64,000 nucleotides of DNA. Origin: Sycobia sp. Sy_11. Taxonomy: Eukaryota; Arthropoda; Insecta; Hymenoptera; Epichrysomallidae. The stretch spans positions 4,942,001 to 5,006,000 of the forward strand of contig JACCIC010000001.1 of NCBI GenBank assembly GCA_018907035.1, in the 5' to 3' direction. A program made the translations under genes and the position numbers. The notes below the pieces were generated by a model. It saw only the letters and a list, made by a program, of their open reading frames with translations. It ran no database searches and was not told the origin of the DNA. This document shows positions 1 through 13,329 of this stretch, in pieces. Numbering within the stretch: position 1 is the stretch's first letter; every line of letters starts with the position of its first letter.

Positions 1-560
1 TGATGAACTGATTTACATACATGAAAATAATAAAGAGCACGATCACTATATGATGATCTTGATTATAAATTAGACAGTTCTCGTACCGATGCGGAAGCAC
101 TTGGCGTAGGATAGGAATTGATGCAAAGTATTAGACTACGAGTACAATCTTGAAGACCGTCGTTGCAGTGATCCGTTTCTTAACAGTACGAGGATGATAT
201 TCCTGTTCAATGGTCAATATTTTATAATCTTAGAGCTGATTCCTAAGTTTAATCCTATATACTACAACTTCCTAAAAGTTACTGATCAAAGAGTCACTAA
301 TTCAATGATTAAAAATGTTTTGGCACATATAAGTACTGAAATAAATTAAGAGAAAATTTCTGTTTTATTCTTAATTCTTCACTTAACAATAAATTGTACT
401 TACGTCAACTGTTATGAATTATTTTAATAAATATTTTTATCGATTTTACAGTCTTTATACGATAATATCGTATAATAATAAAATGACATGGAAATGGACT
501 ATATATAATAATAATAAAATGAAATGGAAATTGCTACTAAAAAATAAAATAAAATAATCT
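1..560. other. AT-rich non-coding stretch
   Basis: No open frame with coding character, splice-paired exon or repeat was recognised. A somewhat less AT-rich patch at about 85-215 has no identifiable motif. Confidence 0.5.
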
Positions 561-567
561 ACATTGA

Positions 568-792
568 TGTTAGTATAAGACAACCTGACTGCCCCCACCA
601 CCTTAAATTTAAATTTACCATTTAATATGCGACGTTTCAAACCGCTCACTTTCATCTTTAAGAACTGAACTGGTTGCTAGTAGAATAAAAATAAAAATAA
701 CATTGTTAGAACAGGAGGGGTTCGAAACGTCGGACATTAAAGATAAATTTAAATTTAAGGTGGCGGGGCAGACAGGTTGTCCTTTACTAACA
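568..792. mobile_element. MITE-like hairpin element with about 85-bp terminal inverted repeats
   Basis: The left arm begins with TGTTAGTA at 568 and continues through ACAACCTGACTGCCCCC and a CCACCTTAAATTTAAATTTA block. Reading inward on the minus strand from 792 gives TGTTAGTA, GGACAACCTGTCTGCCCC and the same CCACCTTAAATTTAAATTTA block, followed by CGACGTTTC in both arms. The two arms pair over roughly 85 bases around a spacer of about 50. There is no transposase, so this would be a non-autonomous DNA element. A single-arm relative lies at 45074-45185. Target-site duplications were not resolved, so exact ends are uncertain. Confidence 0.7.
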
Positions 793-831
793 TAGAACAT
801 AGATTATTTTATGATAATTCTGTGATTATAA

Positions 832-856
832 ACAAGGACAGTCTGACTGTCCTTGT
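832..856. repeat. 25-bp near-perfect palindrome related to the hairpin elements
   Basis: Twelve-base arms (ACAAGGACAGTC and GACTGTCCTTGT) flank a single central T. The same GACAGTC/GACTGTC word forms the ends of the element at 44696-44968, so this is probably the end, or two fused ends, of a related mobile element. Confidence 0.6.
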
Positions 857-1073
857 ATTATTGTATATTATTGAATGTAAGATCGATAAAAAATATTTCT
901 TAATATACCTAACATGTCACATGTTGTTCCATTATCGATTGTTTTTCATTACTATCTACAGACGAGCACGTGTATGAGCGCTTTTGGAATTGACATAAAA
1001 GTCAGTATGATAAACTTACTGAATCAATTGAATCGTTTACTTTTACTCTGGCACGGTATGCTGAACAACATTT

Positions 1074-1510
1074 TCATGAAATTAAAATCGCACTCGGTGC
1101 TGGGGCTTCCCAGAAATTACGCGTGCTCCTTACATCGTTCGGGCAGTCGATCAGGTATCCTATTATAAGTACGAGCACCGTCGATAAATAATTTCGGGGC
1201 GAGAGTCGTGGCCTCGTTTTTATCCTCCCAGTGTATACAGGCTCAAGGGCACTGGACGATAGATGTATTCTCGGACCGTGCCGCCTTGTGTATCGTTCGT
1301 GTAAAATTGGAGTCGCGTGAACGAGTTGCCGCGTCCGATACACAGCGCTGTGCATATGAGATCCTATTAGTCGATTACGATTGCGTGTTGGAATGACTTC
1401 TGTACACGATATACCAGTCTATGCCTCCTTGGCGAATATTCGACCGTATCTATATAGAATCACGACGATTTTACTGCTAGTCTTTGGTGAGCGATCAAAA
1501 ACCGCGTAAG
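1074..1510. pseudogene. Coding-like GC-richer patch, possible decayed exon (unassigned)
   Basis: This block is richer in GC and CpG than its surroundings, and the plus strand has open frames at 914-1168 and 1208-1396. The second frame contains the stretch EILLVDYDCV near its end, vaguely like the strand that ends in VDYG in Tudor domains. After a one-base frame change the reading continues GMTSVHDIPVY. The Trp/Tyr core expected of a Tudor domain is not convincing, and there is no start codon or paired splice sites. It could be a decayed exon or simply non-coding. The minus strand is also open at 1074-1355, which weakens the coding case. Confidence 0.2.
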
Positions 1511-1514
1511 GAAC

Positions 1515-3690
1515 ACTAGTGACATTATACGTTAATAAAATAAACTACAGCACATATTAAAGTTATTTAAATCAATCCTAATATTCTATAATATATAAGA
1601 ATTAGGAGAAAGACAGCAGTTTCGTTTAAGGAGAAATTGTTTGCAGAAGTAGCAGGTGAGCAATGACGTTTAAACGGAAGCGTTGAAGCGTAATTAAATT
1701 TCATACTACAAAAAAGAGATAGGCATAATAGTATTGGAAGCAGTTATGCAAACAAAATATAGGGAAAAATCTGTTCCCTTGGGTCCAACTGGGTGAATCA
1801 ATAAGGAAATGTAGTTTAATAATTATCTTATTATCTGAAAGACTGAAATGTTCTTTTCTTACTCTTTTTCTCTGTTTTTTTTTTAACAAAAAATAAAAAA
1901 TTTTTGACACCTGCTATTTGTTGCAGATATCGTAAGGTTGTAATGCTACTTTTATATTGCAAATAGACTTATTTGTATTGTATTGATCACTATGTAAAAC
2001 CCGGTAAAACCTCTGAGAAATGTTGATTAAAAAGATAATAATAATTGTAAGTATACGAAAGGGAAGATTTTTCTCCTCTAAGAAAAATCCTTTTTCCTGG
2101 AAATTTCTACAAGGGACAAAAAAAGAGATAAGTTTAAAAGTTACATCGTATTGTTAGAAAGCAGAGCTTTGTTTCTTTCGAGAAGAAATGGAGGTTAAAA
2201 ATAAGAATTAAGAGCACACAGAAAAGGAATAAAAAGAATAATAGAACTAGACAGCGGAAACATAACATAGAAAATAAAAATAAGTTAAACAAGTTAAATA
2301 AGAATTTTTGGAACGTTTTTCTAATAAAGTAGTAACATACGCTGAGAATTACGTGACCATTTTCCTAGTATCATTGAAATACAAAATTAATGTATACCTT
2401 TAATATATTATATTACAGAACAATATAATGGAGAAACTCAAATTTGGTTTAATTCAATAGTTTCAAAAATTGTATCTTAGTTATTATTCAATGGTAGATT
2501 TCTTCAATTTCGAAGCCATATTTTTAAAGTTCTAATTGCACAACCGTGTGTGATCTGAGCACAACTGTCGAATGTGTGCTTTTGTATATAAAAGTATTCA
2601 TATACGTGAATGATCATTCTTTAACAGCTATAAATATATTATGAATTTTTTTTGTAAATAACAAAGTATAATATAATCTAATATCAACATTTTTTCAAAA
2701 TTGTCGATAAGAATATTCAATTTCTATTAAAATCTGAGTAATTTCGAAATCGGTATTTTGGAAACTATTTCATTTCACTATTCATTCCAAAGTATGTTTT
2801 CTCATCTGGATAAATCTCATGCAACCTGATGTACGCCCGCGTGCGCGCGCACACGTTTGTGTTCGATTTAAATCCCATCAAAAGCTTTCGAAATTTGTGC
2901 TTTCCTTCTTCCGCCTATCAAAAGGCTTTAAACCATAACGATGTCGTTATCCTCTGCGAAGAGCAATTCGGTGTTTGAAGATTTTGATCAACCACTTTGT
3001 CTCAGAAATAAACATGTTTTTTCGAATGTGCTTTGAATCTTCAACAAAGATAATTGATTTTTGCCTTTACTTGTTTAACAAAAATGCCTTGCTGTATATT
3101 GATAAAGATCGAAAAATAAAATATAAAAATAATAGAGGAAATATTAAAATATATTCTTTGCTGTAACTAATTTTTCTAATGATGAATTTTGAATCTTGTC
3201 TTTTATGTCGAATTGGTTCGACTTCTTCTGATTCAATGCTTTTTTTATTCGAACAATTGTTAATTGAAATTATTATGATATAGTATATATATAGTGTTAC
3301 TTAATCTGAATACTTATTGCGTGAATTCATTTACACGTTTAAAGATTAAATCGTATCCAACGCTTTAATCGAGTGAGAATTTTATTTTCGCTATATAGAT
3401 GTGATCTAAATTTTTGTAATAAATCTAATTAAATATTCTGTATCGTATATAAGATTATAGAGCATCTTACACAATTGCAAGGCTTTCGATTTTTTAAAGC
3501 ATCGGTCTCTATACTATACAGAAGAAAGGCAATCCAATCAAACATGGCATTATTAACGGAGCAAACAGCTATTATGTCGGAATCGATTTACAACAGCAAC
3601 ATCATTAATAAATATCACTAGCAGAATGTCTTATTGATTTTTTACAAGTTCCCTTTCTCCCAAATTCGCTCGATTTTTGCAAGACACGAG
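1515..3690. other. AT-rich non-coding stretch
   Basis: No gene recognised. It holds poly-A/T runs and a short alternating CG/CA patch at about 2835-2860. The open frames at 1701-1910 and 2975-3166 have the Lys/Asn/Ile/Phe composition expected of random AT-rich DNA. Confidence 0.5.
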
Positions 3691-3840
3691 CTTATCAGCC
3701 AACAAAGCCCTCGCACGACATCCGAGACAATAAATTGACGAGGGTGCCCAGACCACCCTCCTCTTCCCGACGACCACATAGTATATACGCGTCAAATGTT
3801 ATATACACACGCAAAGGCTCGGGAGCAGAATTCGTTATTG

Positions 3841-3846
<6 letters not shown>

Positions 3847-3894
<48 letters not shown>
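3847..3894. repeat. (CT)n microsatellite
   Basis: Uninterrupted CT dinucleotides. The open frames through it (poly Leu-Ser or Arg-Glu) are artefacts of the repeat. Confidence 0.95.
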
Positions 3895-3897
<3 letters not shown>

Positions 3898-3959
3898 TTA
3901 TATATACCCTCACACTTTCGGTGTCTATTCAGCGGCGGCCAAGCCACGGGCGAATGTAA

Positions 3960-5530
3960 ATACGAGCGCCCATGCGAGTCACAGGAGCGGAATTACATCA
4001 GATTTTCAGGAGATATGGAATTTGGGAATAAACTAAATGGAGAAGGGCGATACAATTTAATTTATAATCAAATATGTAAAAGTAATGCTAAATTCTTCAG
4101 AACGGTTTCTTTACAATTGAAGTATCAATTTTTCCTGATTGTACAATGCCATGTATTCTGGATGAATTCAATATAGTTGGCTTTATTATTAGTTTGCATC
4201 CTGATTTTACTATTAGATGAATTTCGTTTTTCCATTTATAAATTTATTTTGCTTCCTAAAATTTATAGATTTTATTAAATCTTAATTTTTTCATATATTA
4301 TGTATCATGTTGATAGCATTACAATAAATCACGATTATGAATAAGTTTATGGTTATTTAATTCGTTTTTATTCGTATTATCATTATTATAAAAAATTAGC
4401 TATTGCACGATAGCAGTGTTCGTCTTTTAAGACTATCTACGAATGAAACTATTTTATCTCTTCATATAGCGAAATTACTAAAATTTATAGGGAATATGGG
4501 AATGGAATAGGTCTTTCTAATTGATCCTTTCCTAGTAAATTCAATGGGTTGGCCTTCTATCTAGTCGAACCTTGTCTCACAATAGTAGAATAATTTTTTT
4601 CGTACCTCTGCTCGTATTGTGTCAGTTTTTACGGAATGTTCGTTTCAATGGGGTCAATTGAATTTGATATCATTTCGCAGTAATAATTTCATTACGTTTT
4701 AAGAGTTCATAATAAATAACGCAGACTTAGACTTATTTATATATTCAAAGCATACACATTTCGTTTCGTAAAAATTCGACAGAGTCGAAAACGTAGAGAC
4801 AGGGCTGTATGCTTCGAACCATAAGAAATTATTCTGGAAAAGATTTGGCGGATTATTTCTAATGCTGAGTCAAGCTCTTCTTGCTTTTAGTTCAAATTAT
4901 CACCGAGCAATGTCTTCAATTCGGCGCCTTCGAAGGTTTTTGGCCTTCTTATATACGCACACGGTCCGCCGACATCATCGTCGCTGCAGCAACGTAAATG
5001 CATATCCGTAAACATTTTGGAATTCTTGATGCGCTCCAGCCGTGATTTAATGAGAATGATAGAACATTTGTGAAGAAGATTATCTGGCATTTAATCAGAG
5101 ATGAGCATGGCTCGTGGATTTTTGAATATGTTACGAACGATCAGTTAGTTTACTGTTGGAGCCATCTTTCACAATTGAGATATCGAGAAAACTTCATTAT
5201 ATACTTCATATTTGATTAATTTATTCAAATGCGACCATTTTCCTATGAATTTCTTGAAAGTATTTAGAAATTACATTTATCATTTTCAAATCTTATACTT
5301 ACCAAAATCCGAGTTTAAACGACGAATTGATAAAAAAAAATTGATCTTTTGAAAAATTTTGACTTTAACGTTCAGAGTTGATACGTTGCGGAGCTATTCG
5401 TACTACCTTCAACCAAGAATCATCTAATTCTAGATTTTTAGATCTGCATGGATTATTTTTATTTTGTGTTTCTTAAACGAAATATTTTTAATAAACCAAT
5501 CCATATTAAGAAATTTCATACCTCCAAAAA
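3960..5530. other. Non-coding stretch
   Basis: No gene recognised. A slightly GC-richer patch at about 4860-5100 carries a 67-codon minus-strand open frame without recognisable domain features. Confidence 0.45.
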
Positions 5531-5582
5531 TTGAGTTTTGGTTTGGATCCTATTCATCAGAGTGATAACGCCGTCTCTGTCG

Positions 5583-5607
5583 ACACACACACACACACAC
5601 ACACACA
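5583..5607. repeat. (CA)n microsatellite
   Basis: CA dinucleotide run that becomes an AT run after about 14 bases. Confidence 0.95.
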
Positions 5608-5617
5608 CCCACCCACC

Positions 5618-5621
<4 letters not shown>

Positions 5622-5679
<58 letters not shown>
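5622..5679. repeat. (TA)n microsatellite
   Basis: About 29 uninterrupted TA units directly after the CA run, forming a compound CA/TA microsatellite. Confidence 0.95.
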
Positions 5680-5680
<1 letters not shown>

Positions 5681-6470
5681 GCGCAGTCGAGCGTTCAGTC
5701 AATATTATTTCCATCCGGAGGCTGTACTCGAGGCTGTATCTATCTCCATGTATACATATAAGCTGACACGCTTGCCGGGTATGATTATCCAAGGTGTGTT
5801 GGTACGACAGCTCTCTCTCTCCCTTTCTTGCTTGTCCTGGCCTGGTTCTAGCGTTTTCACCATGTATGGGTTCGTCCCCGCCCGTGGCGTCCTTGCTGAA
5901 GCGGGTGCTGAGCTTCTTTGCCCACCAACCGCTTCTCGCTTTCGGCAGAATTGCGTTTCACGTACGCACACATCGTACATATTCGTGTGATAATGCAAAT
6001 TTGCGTAAAAGATGCACAAGCCCTCTCTCTCTCTCTTTCCCTCTGTATTTCTATCTCTTATATATACACACATACCGCGAGTTTACCGTATATATTTCCC
6101 AGTTAACACTGCATTTTGCGAGAAACTCGTGGAGGGCGGGAGGGGCGCTGATGTAAAATTCGCTTTTTTCAGAGGCTGGGGTCGCCGCTCGAGATACGTT
6201 TTGTCGGCTGAGCGCTCTCTCGCCGGCGAGCCTCTCTCACTTTTTCTCTTATACATATTTTGGCTGCGCGCCGCGCCGCCTGAGCCCTACCCCCAGAGCC
6301 GCGCCGCTGGGGCGCGAGCGAATGAAAGTTTCCGTGCTCGGAGAAGATAAAACGCTTTACGGGAACTGCATCTAAAGTGTTTTCACGGCGACGCCGCGCC
6401 GCGCGCGCGCGCAACGAGAGGCGACGGTCTAGGAAAGCGAGTTTTAGCTGCAGCATTCGCGAGATGGATG
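5680..6470. other. GC-rich island with interspersed CT tracts
   Basis: GC rises strongly, especially at 6120-6440, with CpG-rich runs. Open frames of 60-150 codons occur on both strands in several frames at once, which points to composition rather than coding. No splice-paired exon or domain was recognised. It is a candidate regulatory or promoter-type island. Confidence 0.35.
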
Positions 6471-6479
6471 AATGTTTTA

Positions 6480-9290
6480 GAAGAGAGCTTTCGAGCGCCT
6501 CTTATTGAATGACTTTTTTTGCGCACGAAATAGTAGGTAATTCTTTGAGCTATTTGTTATTAGAAAGAAAGAACGGAGTTTCTTATTGAAAACGAAAAAA
6601 GTGTTAAGGGTTCGTCTCACTTCGTAAACGTCCTGGAAAAAGGCTTTTTACAGGACCGTAATTGTTGTAATTAATATAACTGTGCGCCTTGGCAAGTTTT
6701 CTTTTTTACTTTGTAAATGCACTTTTAAAACACATAAGAACTTTATTTCTGCTCATTTTGAAGAGTTCATTGATCAGTTTTTAAAGTTAATTTATTCCTT
6801 TTTAAGAAAAGCTATTTATAATAATTTTTGAATAAAGCAGCGTACAGCAATGTTAAAATTTAAATATAAATATAAGTTGTATAATTTAAAACTAGTAAAA
6901 TGGAAATTTGAAATATAAGTATCATTTAAAGAAGTGTAATTATTTGAAATAATTTCAATTCGATCAATTTTATACAAAAATACTTTTAAATCAACGATTT
7001 TGCGTTCGAATAAGAAAGAAAATTAAAGTCATATGATAAATCATTACAAGGAATAAGATTTTTTGAAAAGAACAATAAACGATAACAGGGTAGACAAATT
7101 TGAGCGGTTTAATATCATCATAGAAAAAAAGACTTAACTTTGTCTTTTATTCATGAAACAACATTCCAAATGAGAAAAACGAAAGAATTTCAATCTACTA
7201 GTAACTGTATCTATTACTGCGATGCGATAAATTTTAGCGGTATTATATGTTGTCTTTCGTTATGTCAACTAACAAAAATAAATTGCGTTAGTTCCCGTCG
7301 CGTCATGACGAATTTGTAAATATAAAATCCCATTGCAGATCTTTCACAGTAATGTAGATAAAAAATAATAATAAAAAATCAAATAAACTTTTTTTTGAGG
7401 TCTAGAATATGCTCTGCAGCAAATACTGTAGGGCATTACGACAGTTAAATTTAAAGAATAAGAAATAAAGTAATGAAAACTTAACGAATAATAAACAAAA
7501 AATTGATGACTGATCCATATTATTTCTATAATATTATTCTAAGATTTAGTATAATATTAAAACTAATAACATAGTACCTTTGATACTATATATCACAACT
7601 ATAAATCGGTAATAAAATCACTATATAATGAGCAAACATAATAATACATTTAAAATTTAAATTTAGAATTTTATACTATAAGTTTAACAACAGGTAATAT
7701 AATTAAGAAGGTCTTCTTCTAGATCTTTCAGTTTTTTTTCTTCCGTTTTTATACATTATTTTTTTAATCGAGGAAACTTTTCTTTTTTTAAATTGTTCTT
7801 TCTTCTGTTTTATATTCTCGATAGGCTCTTTTTAAAAAATTTGCTAGATACTACAGTTTTCAAATATGAATTAGTAGAAAATCGAGTTTTGAAAACAGAT
7901 AACCCGTGATAAGTCCTTTAAATATACTTAAAGGACAGTTTTTATCAATAACATATAATGTAAGTAGTTTTATATTAGAAAGTTCTAGAAACATCTTCTA
8001 CAGACAATTGTTTTTATGCTGATTATTTTCCTTATCATTCATTAGAACAAATTATATTGTTAGTCTTCTGGATAGATTCAAATAGAAATACTATTATCAA
8101 TTATAAATAACAGCGAAAACATTTTATTTTATTCAGATTGTTACTCTATGCTATCACTAGTTGAAACAAATAAAACATAAAAGAGATAACCATTGTAACT
8201 GATGATAATAAAGTAAGATCAAAACTACGCTTATATTATCAAGAGTACGTCCTTTTGACTTCGAAAAAAGGAAGAAAGGTAGAGTTATGTAACCTACTCA
8301 ATGGATCTGGCTATCGATCTGGAGAAAGAAAAAAAAATCGCACATATCCCATAGTGGTCACTAGTAAAAATAAAACCCAAAATGATAATCACTTTTTCTT
8401 TTTTGAAAATTAAAAAAAAGAACGTATCTCTATTTAGAAATGGAAAAAATTTTGTTATTGTCAAAAAGTATATTTAAATGTTTCAAAATATATGAAGCAT
8501 TAATCGAATAAAGATGGAATCCAATAGCAAAATGGAAGATCAAATAATAATATTCGTACATCGAATACCATTGAGGTGATTGATGTCTGTCATTCAGTTC
8601 GTTGGTAGCACCTTTCCAGAATCACTCTAGCGTCTCAAGCTCATTAAACAATTCTATTGTGTCATCTGTGTAAGAATTCTTAAGTTTTTTTCCTGATATT
8701 ATATTATTTAAATTCAAGTATTCAACATGTTTTAATCAAATTCGATATAAAATGCTCTAAAAGCATAAGATAAATATGTATTTTTAATTAATCAAAGTAA
8801 TGTTATATATATATGTTTTAAGCTAGTTTAGTGTAACATTCAATGTTGAATTTCAGAAAATGTTCAGTGCTCCAATGGAAATCGTCAATCTACAAGTTTA
8901 TAAGAATCAGATCTAAAACCATAAAATGGCGTTTTTTGATGAACTAATACGAATTGCTCTGTTATAGATACCAGAAAAACATATTTAATGATTTTTGCCC
9001 TTCAATGCTAAATGTAAAAATAATACATGCAGGATGTTAATTACGAGTATTACAAACGTATACATATATTAATAAGATATATAAATCGATAATTAAAATT
9101 GCGAATAAAATAGTTTACGATATTTCTAATCTTCTGTACTTTTGAAACAATTATTAAGTTATATCAGAAGTACAATCTCATAAAATGCGTATTTCATTTA
9201 CATAATTAAAAATCTTCTCGTTTATAACGATAAAAAACGATAAAAAATGAAAAGCCACGTTTTCAATACTGTATCTCAAATCGCTCTCTG
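6480..9290. other. AT-rich non-coding stretch
   Basis: Nothing recognisable on either strand. No open frame of note, no tandem or inverted repeat beyond short A/T runs. Confidence 0.55.
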
Positions 9291-9299
9291 AAATTCCAG

Positions 9300-9735
9300 T
9301 CAAATCGTACGGGGAACGAGACCCGAGAATACGGCGCAGCGCGAAGAGAGCACTCCGCGAATGCATCGTTAACGAAGTTGAGCGCGCTAAATTAATCCCT
9401 CAAATTAGTAGGATAGCGACGCCGTCGGGCCGGCGGAGCAGCGGAGACGCGTACAACGGTGATGGAGAAGAAAGGGGGCTAGTGGGATTGGGGAGGAGGG
9501 GGGGCAAACTGAGGGCGCGAAGTTGCCCGCGCGGCGCGCACCTGCCGGCGCGTTTAATGCGCGGGGGCCCGCGAAACAAACTCTCGAGCGTGGAGCGCGC
9601 GCGAGTGCGTCCGCCGGCAACTTTGCACGGCCCTTGCGCAAGGGAAATTCTAACCGGGCCGACCGCAAATTATGGTCGCCGATCCAAGTGATTCCGCAAG
9701 TTAAAGCTCCGCGTCGTTGGTCTCGCTGCCGATGC
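9300..9735. other. GC-rich, CpG-rich island
   Basis: Very GC-rich DNA directly before a long CT microsatellite. Overlapping open frames occur on both strands (9405-9668 minus; 9482-9691 and 9523-10002 plus). Their Arg/Ala/Pro-rich products show no domain and mirror each other, so they are not called as genes. A promoter or regulatory island is plausible but unproven. Confidence 0.35.
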
Positions 9736-9740
9736 TCTCG

Positions 9741-9741
<1 letters not shown>

Positions 9742-9792
<51 letters not shown>
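9742..9792. repeat. (CT)n microsatellite
   Basis: About 25 CT units, followed by a longer degenerate pyrimidine-rich tract to about 9880. Confidence 0.95.
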
Positions 9793-9796
<4 letters not shown>

Positions 9797-9919
9797 CTCT
9801 ATCCCTCTCTTTCTGTCTTTTTGCCTTCCTACTCTACCTCTCTATTTACTTCGATCTTCTTCTCCTTCTCATTTCCGATTGCTCGAACACTTCGTTGGGC
9901 ACCGTAGTCGTGTATAATA

Positions 9920-11600
9920 CGATTGACTTCTCGAAGCCGTTGCTAGGATACATGATAATACACAATGGTCTTTTTTGTACCTTCGAGTTTTGTGGGATAT
10001 GACATAGATTTTTTACGAAATAAAAAATAAATTTTACAGAAATAATTATTTTCTTTTGAGAAACATATTATAAAAATATGTTTGCTTTAGTAAAGCATTT
10101 TAGAAAAGTATCATAGATATATTATATTTATTGCATATTTACGTATTACTATTGTCGCTAAAAAGAATAAAGATGGAAATAATTATCAAATTATTATTTC
10201 TATACGGCGACTCCTTTCTTATTGAACTTAATAATAAAGTTAATCTTAATAATTTTAATTAAAAAAATAAACCCTCATCTAAACTTAAAATAAATTTTCC
10301 CCATAAAAGGTAGTAGGTAATCAGTAAAAATGAAAAAATAAAATAACTTATTTTATAGAATGTTTTTAAATCAATCCATTAGAATTAGAAAACTTATATT
10401 TATAAATATATGTCATAACTATAAATATAAGAGTAGGAAGCATGCATACAAATGAAAGGGATCGATTTCAAGTCAGATACTAATGGATTAACATGTGCGA
10501 ATATAAATGAAATTATAAAAAAACGAAATCTAGAATAGGAGATCTAATTTTCAAGTAATCATTACAAAAATTTATTTTATTGATTATGATATTATTATTT
10601 ATTTTATATCATTATACATTTGGTTTTTAGTAAGAAATATTTTTTTTATACATCTTGCTAATTTCAAAATTTGTGATAATTTGTACGGGAAGTCAAAACG
10701 ATGCGACTTCGTTTATTGTTACTATATTATATCCACGATGATGATAGTATATCGTGATACTTAAAGTAGTTTTTACATTATTACTGAAGCGAGGATCTTT
10801 TAAATTTGATCCGTTAGTGTAATCCATTTTTTAAGTAAATAATATTTCTCATTATTTTATAATTTACAGCATTCGTATCGATAATAATTGAACTTTTTAT
10901 TAGGTTCAACTTTGTACTAGGTACTTTATCTTGAATGAATTTCGAAATAAAATACTTGAATGGTAATTAAAATGTGTATATATTTATGGATAATATAATT
11001 TTCTATTATCATATTTTTTTATATATCATATAACAAATAATAACTCTGGCAGTGTCCGTGGTCCGAATTATATTTATAGATTTCGACTCGATTCAGCAAA
11101 CGTAATACCCCTTCCAATAACGACAGATGAAAAGTATGCTTTTCGAAAAGAAAAAATATTATTTTAGAATTTAGTTTATCGTATATATAATTGAAGTTAT
11201 TGTATTTATTAGAAATTTACAGAGAAAACTCTATGCCAGAAATTCTGAATACTGGATATTGATCTAACGTTGACCAAAGAATACATATATATGTTTATTA
11301 ATCTACTATTTATAATTTACAGATACATTAAATTTTCAATAAATTACTTGAATTATAATCTAAATGTTTTTATATTAATGGATAAAACAAGTTAATTTCG
11401 TACTTTAAAATTTATGTAAATACTAATATTTTACTGATATATAGTCGTAGTCTATAAAGATTCGAGAATTTTCATTCTTTGATACAACTTACGAAACTTA
11501 TTCAATATTCCTTAGACCAAGAGTAAATACTTTCAATACTGATCATAATAAAATTTTTTCCGTTCCTACAAAGTGTATAAAGTGCATAACTCGTATTAAA
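9920..11600. other. AT-rich non-coding stretch
   Basis: No gene, structured repeat or regulatory cluster recognised. Confidence 0.55.
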
Positions 11601-11639
11601 TTTAAAATTAAAAGCAAATCAGTTTCACTTCAACAGACA

Positions 11640-12080
11640 AACATCCCTCCTCCAAGCACGAGCAATGCCAGCTCCGTCGTTCGGCCGAAGTCACGGTTTC
11701 CAAACTCGTGTCATCAACGAGCACAGTTCCCGAAGTTTCGTTCGATCGCGCAACAGAAATCTGAACGGAAACGCATATATAGAGCCACATAATAAACGTC
11801 CTCGGTCCATTTCTCGGAGCGGTATGGCCGACTTTAACGAGCCGTAAAAGGGCTTCGGAAAATAGTCCGCGGAGAGTATCCGCGACTTCGATCTCGATTA
11901 TATTTTCGATTAATTATTTATCGATTTCGCGCTTCATTAATCAGCCCCCGGGGAAGGGGACAATCTGAAACGTTTGCAGGAAAAAACCGTTGGCAGCGCG
12001 CGTCTCTGAATTTGCCGGCCCATTAAGAGGGCACGCGCGCGGCGTGAATTAACACTGGCGAAGTAATAGATAGTTGTCTC
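11640..12080. promoter_or_regulatory. Candidate cis-regulatory module
   Basis: A sharply bounded island of mixed composition. It contains homeodomain-type words (GATTAATTATTTATCGATTT near 11907, CATTAATCAG near 11936, CCCATTAAGAGG near 12019) among GC-rich spacers. Both strands have short overlapping open frames without domains. The texture resembles conserved non-coding enhancers of developmental genes. Conservation was not tested. Confidence 0.35.
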
Positions 12081-12093
12081 TACTGCAGCGCGA

Positions 12094-12429
12094 GTGGAAG
12101 TAGAGTTTAAACCATCCCCCGCTTTCTTCGCTGCCCCGGCGAGGCTATACCGCCTTTCTCGGCTTCCTTTCTTTCGGACATTACCACTTTCTTTTCTCTT
12201 GTACCTCGCTTCCTTAATTTCTATCCTATTCCCGCTTTCCCTTATTCCGCGTCTTTTCCCCGCCTTTGCAATTCTGCTTGCCTTTTTATTTGACCATTTT
12301 CACATCATTTCCTCGATGTATCTTTTAATTATTCGTCGGCTAGAAATTGCTTTCTCGTTTTTAAGGTGCTTCAGGCGATACGTTGCAGTTATATTCTCAT
12401 TTGTTATTCACTTCGATTCTATCCACTAA
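12094..12429 (+). other. Pyrimidine-rich open frame, probably not a gene
   Basis: The 111-codon frame gives a Phe/Leu/Ser/Pro-rich product created by a polypyrimidine tract. No signal peptide cleavage pattern, domain or flanking splice sites support it. Confidence 0.3.
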
Positions 12430-13170
12430 TTTCAATGATACGGGAAGAAAATTTCATTTAATTAATTGATAACTACGACTTTCGAAAATTCTTGTATATC
12501 GTCAACGAACAACAATTTTAATCGAAGATTACTGCAAGCACTGAAAATCTGGATTCTTATACTAATTATTACGCTGCCAATAAGGTGACTAAATATATCG
12601 CTGTATAGCGCCGCTATACAATAATCAGGAAGAAAATGTTATAATTATTTCCTGAAAAAGATTATTGTTACAAGTATTGTAATCGTATCTTAATTCCTTT
12701 AATTCTTTTCTTTTAAAATTACTGTAATTTATATAGTGCTCAAATGAATGATAAACGTAATTCAGATGATAATAAGATTTAATTATGTATATAATAATAT
12801 CAAATTGTACAATCATTATTACATGTCATATTGTTGATGGTTTCCAATTTTACAAATGATTTATTAAATTGAAGCCTTATATAAAAAAATACTTAGTAAA
12901 GAATTTAGAATTCTTTGATACTCCAGTATTTAAAAAAAATAATATTTATTTTTTCTTAAGGTTTTGATAATCTTTGAATATACAGGATTTTAATATTTAT
13001 AATTCCTGTGAATTATACTGTGTACCATAAATTCTACTACGAAAGGAACAATAACCATTAATCACGTTTTATGCACATTGACACCATCTTAGATTATTTC
13101 CGAATAAAAAAAATTCATTATAAAAGTAAAATTATAGGAACGTAATGCAAAAATCGACTCTGCAAACGTA
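12430..13170. other. AT-rich non-coding stretch with one short palindrome
   Basis: Apart from the palindrome at 12602-12620 nothing is recognisable. Confidence 0.5.
12602..12620. repeat. 19-bp palindrome
   Basis: Perfect nine-base arms TGTATAGCG and CGCTATACA around a single C. Confidence 0.8.
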
Positions 13171-13329
13171 ACAGATTCAATGTGAAGGGTCGGCTGCGCT
13201 CTGCTATAATATTCTTTAGTCAATCCGTGTTTTCTCCTCTGCAATCCTTCATCCACCCCCTTATCTTTTCACTTTCGCAACTCCTTCGTGTTCTCCTACT
13301 CCCCTTCCGCTCCCGTTCTCCTTCGCATT

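Noticed and set aside
5531..6073. Several 60-150 codon frames through CA, TA and CT repeats
   Set aside because: The products are His-Thr, Tyr-Ile and Leu-Ser runs produced by microsatellites.
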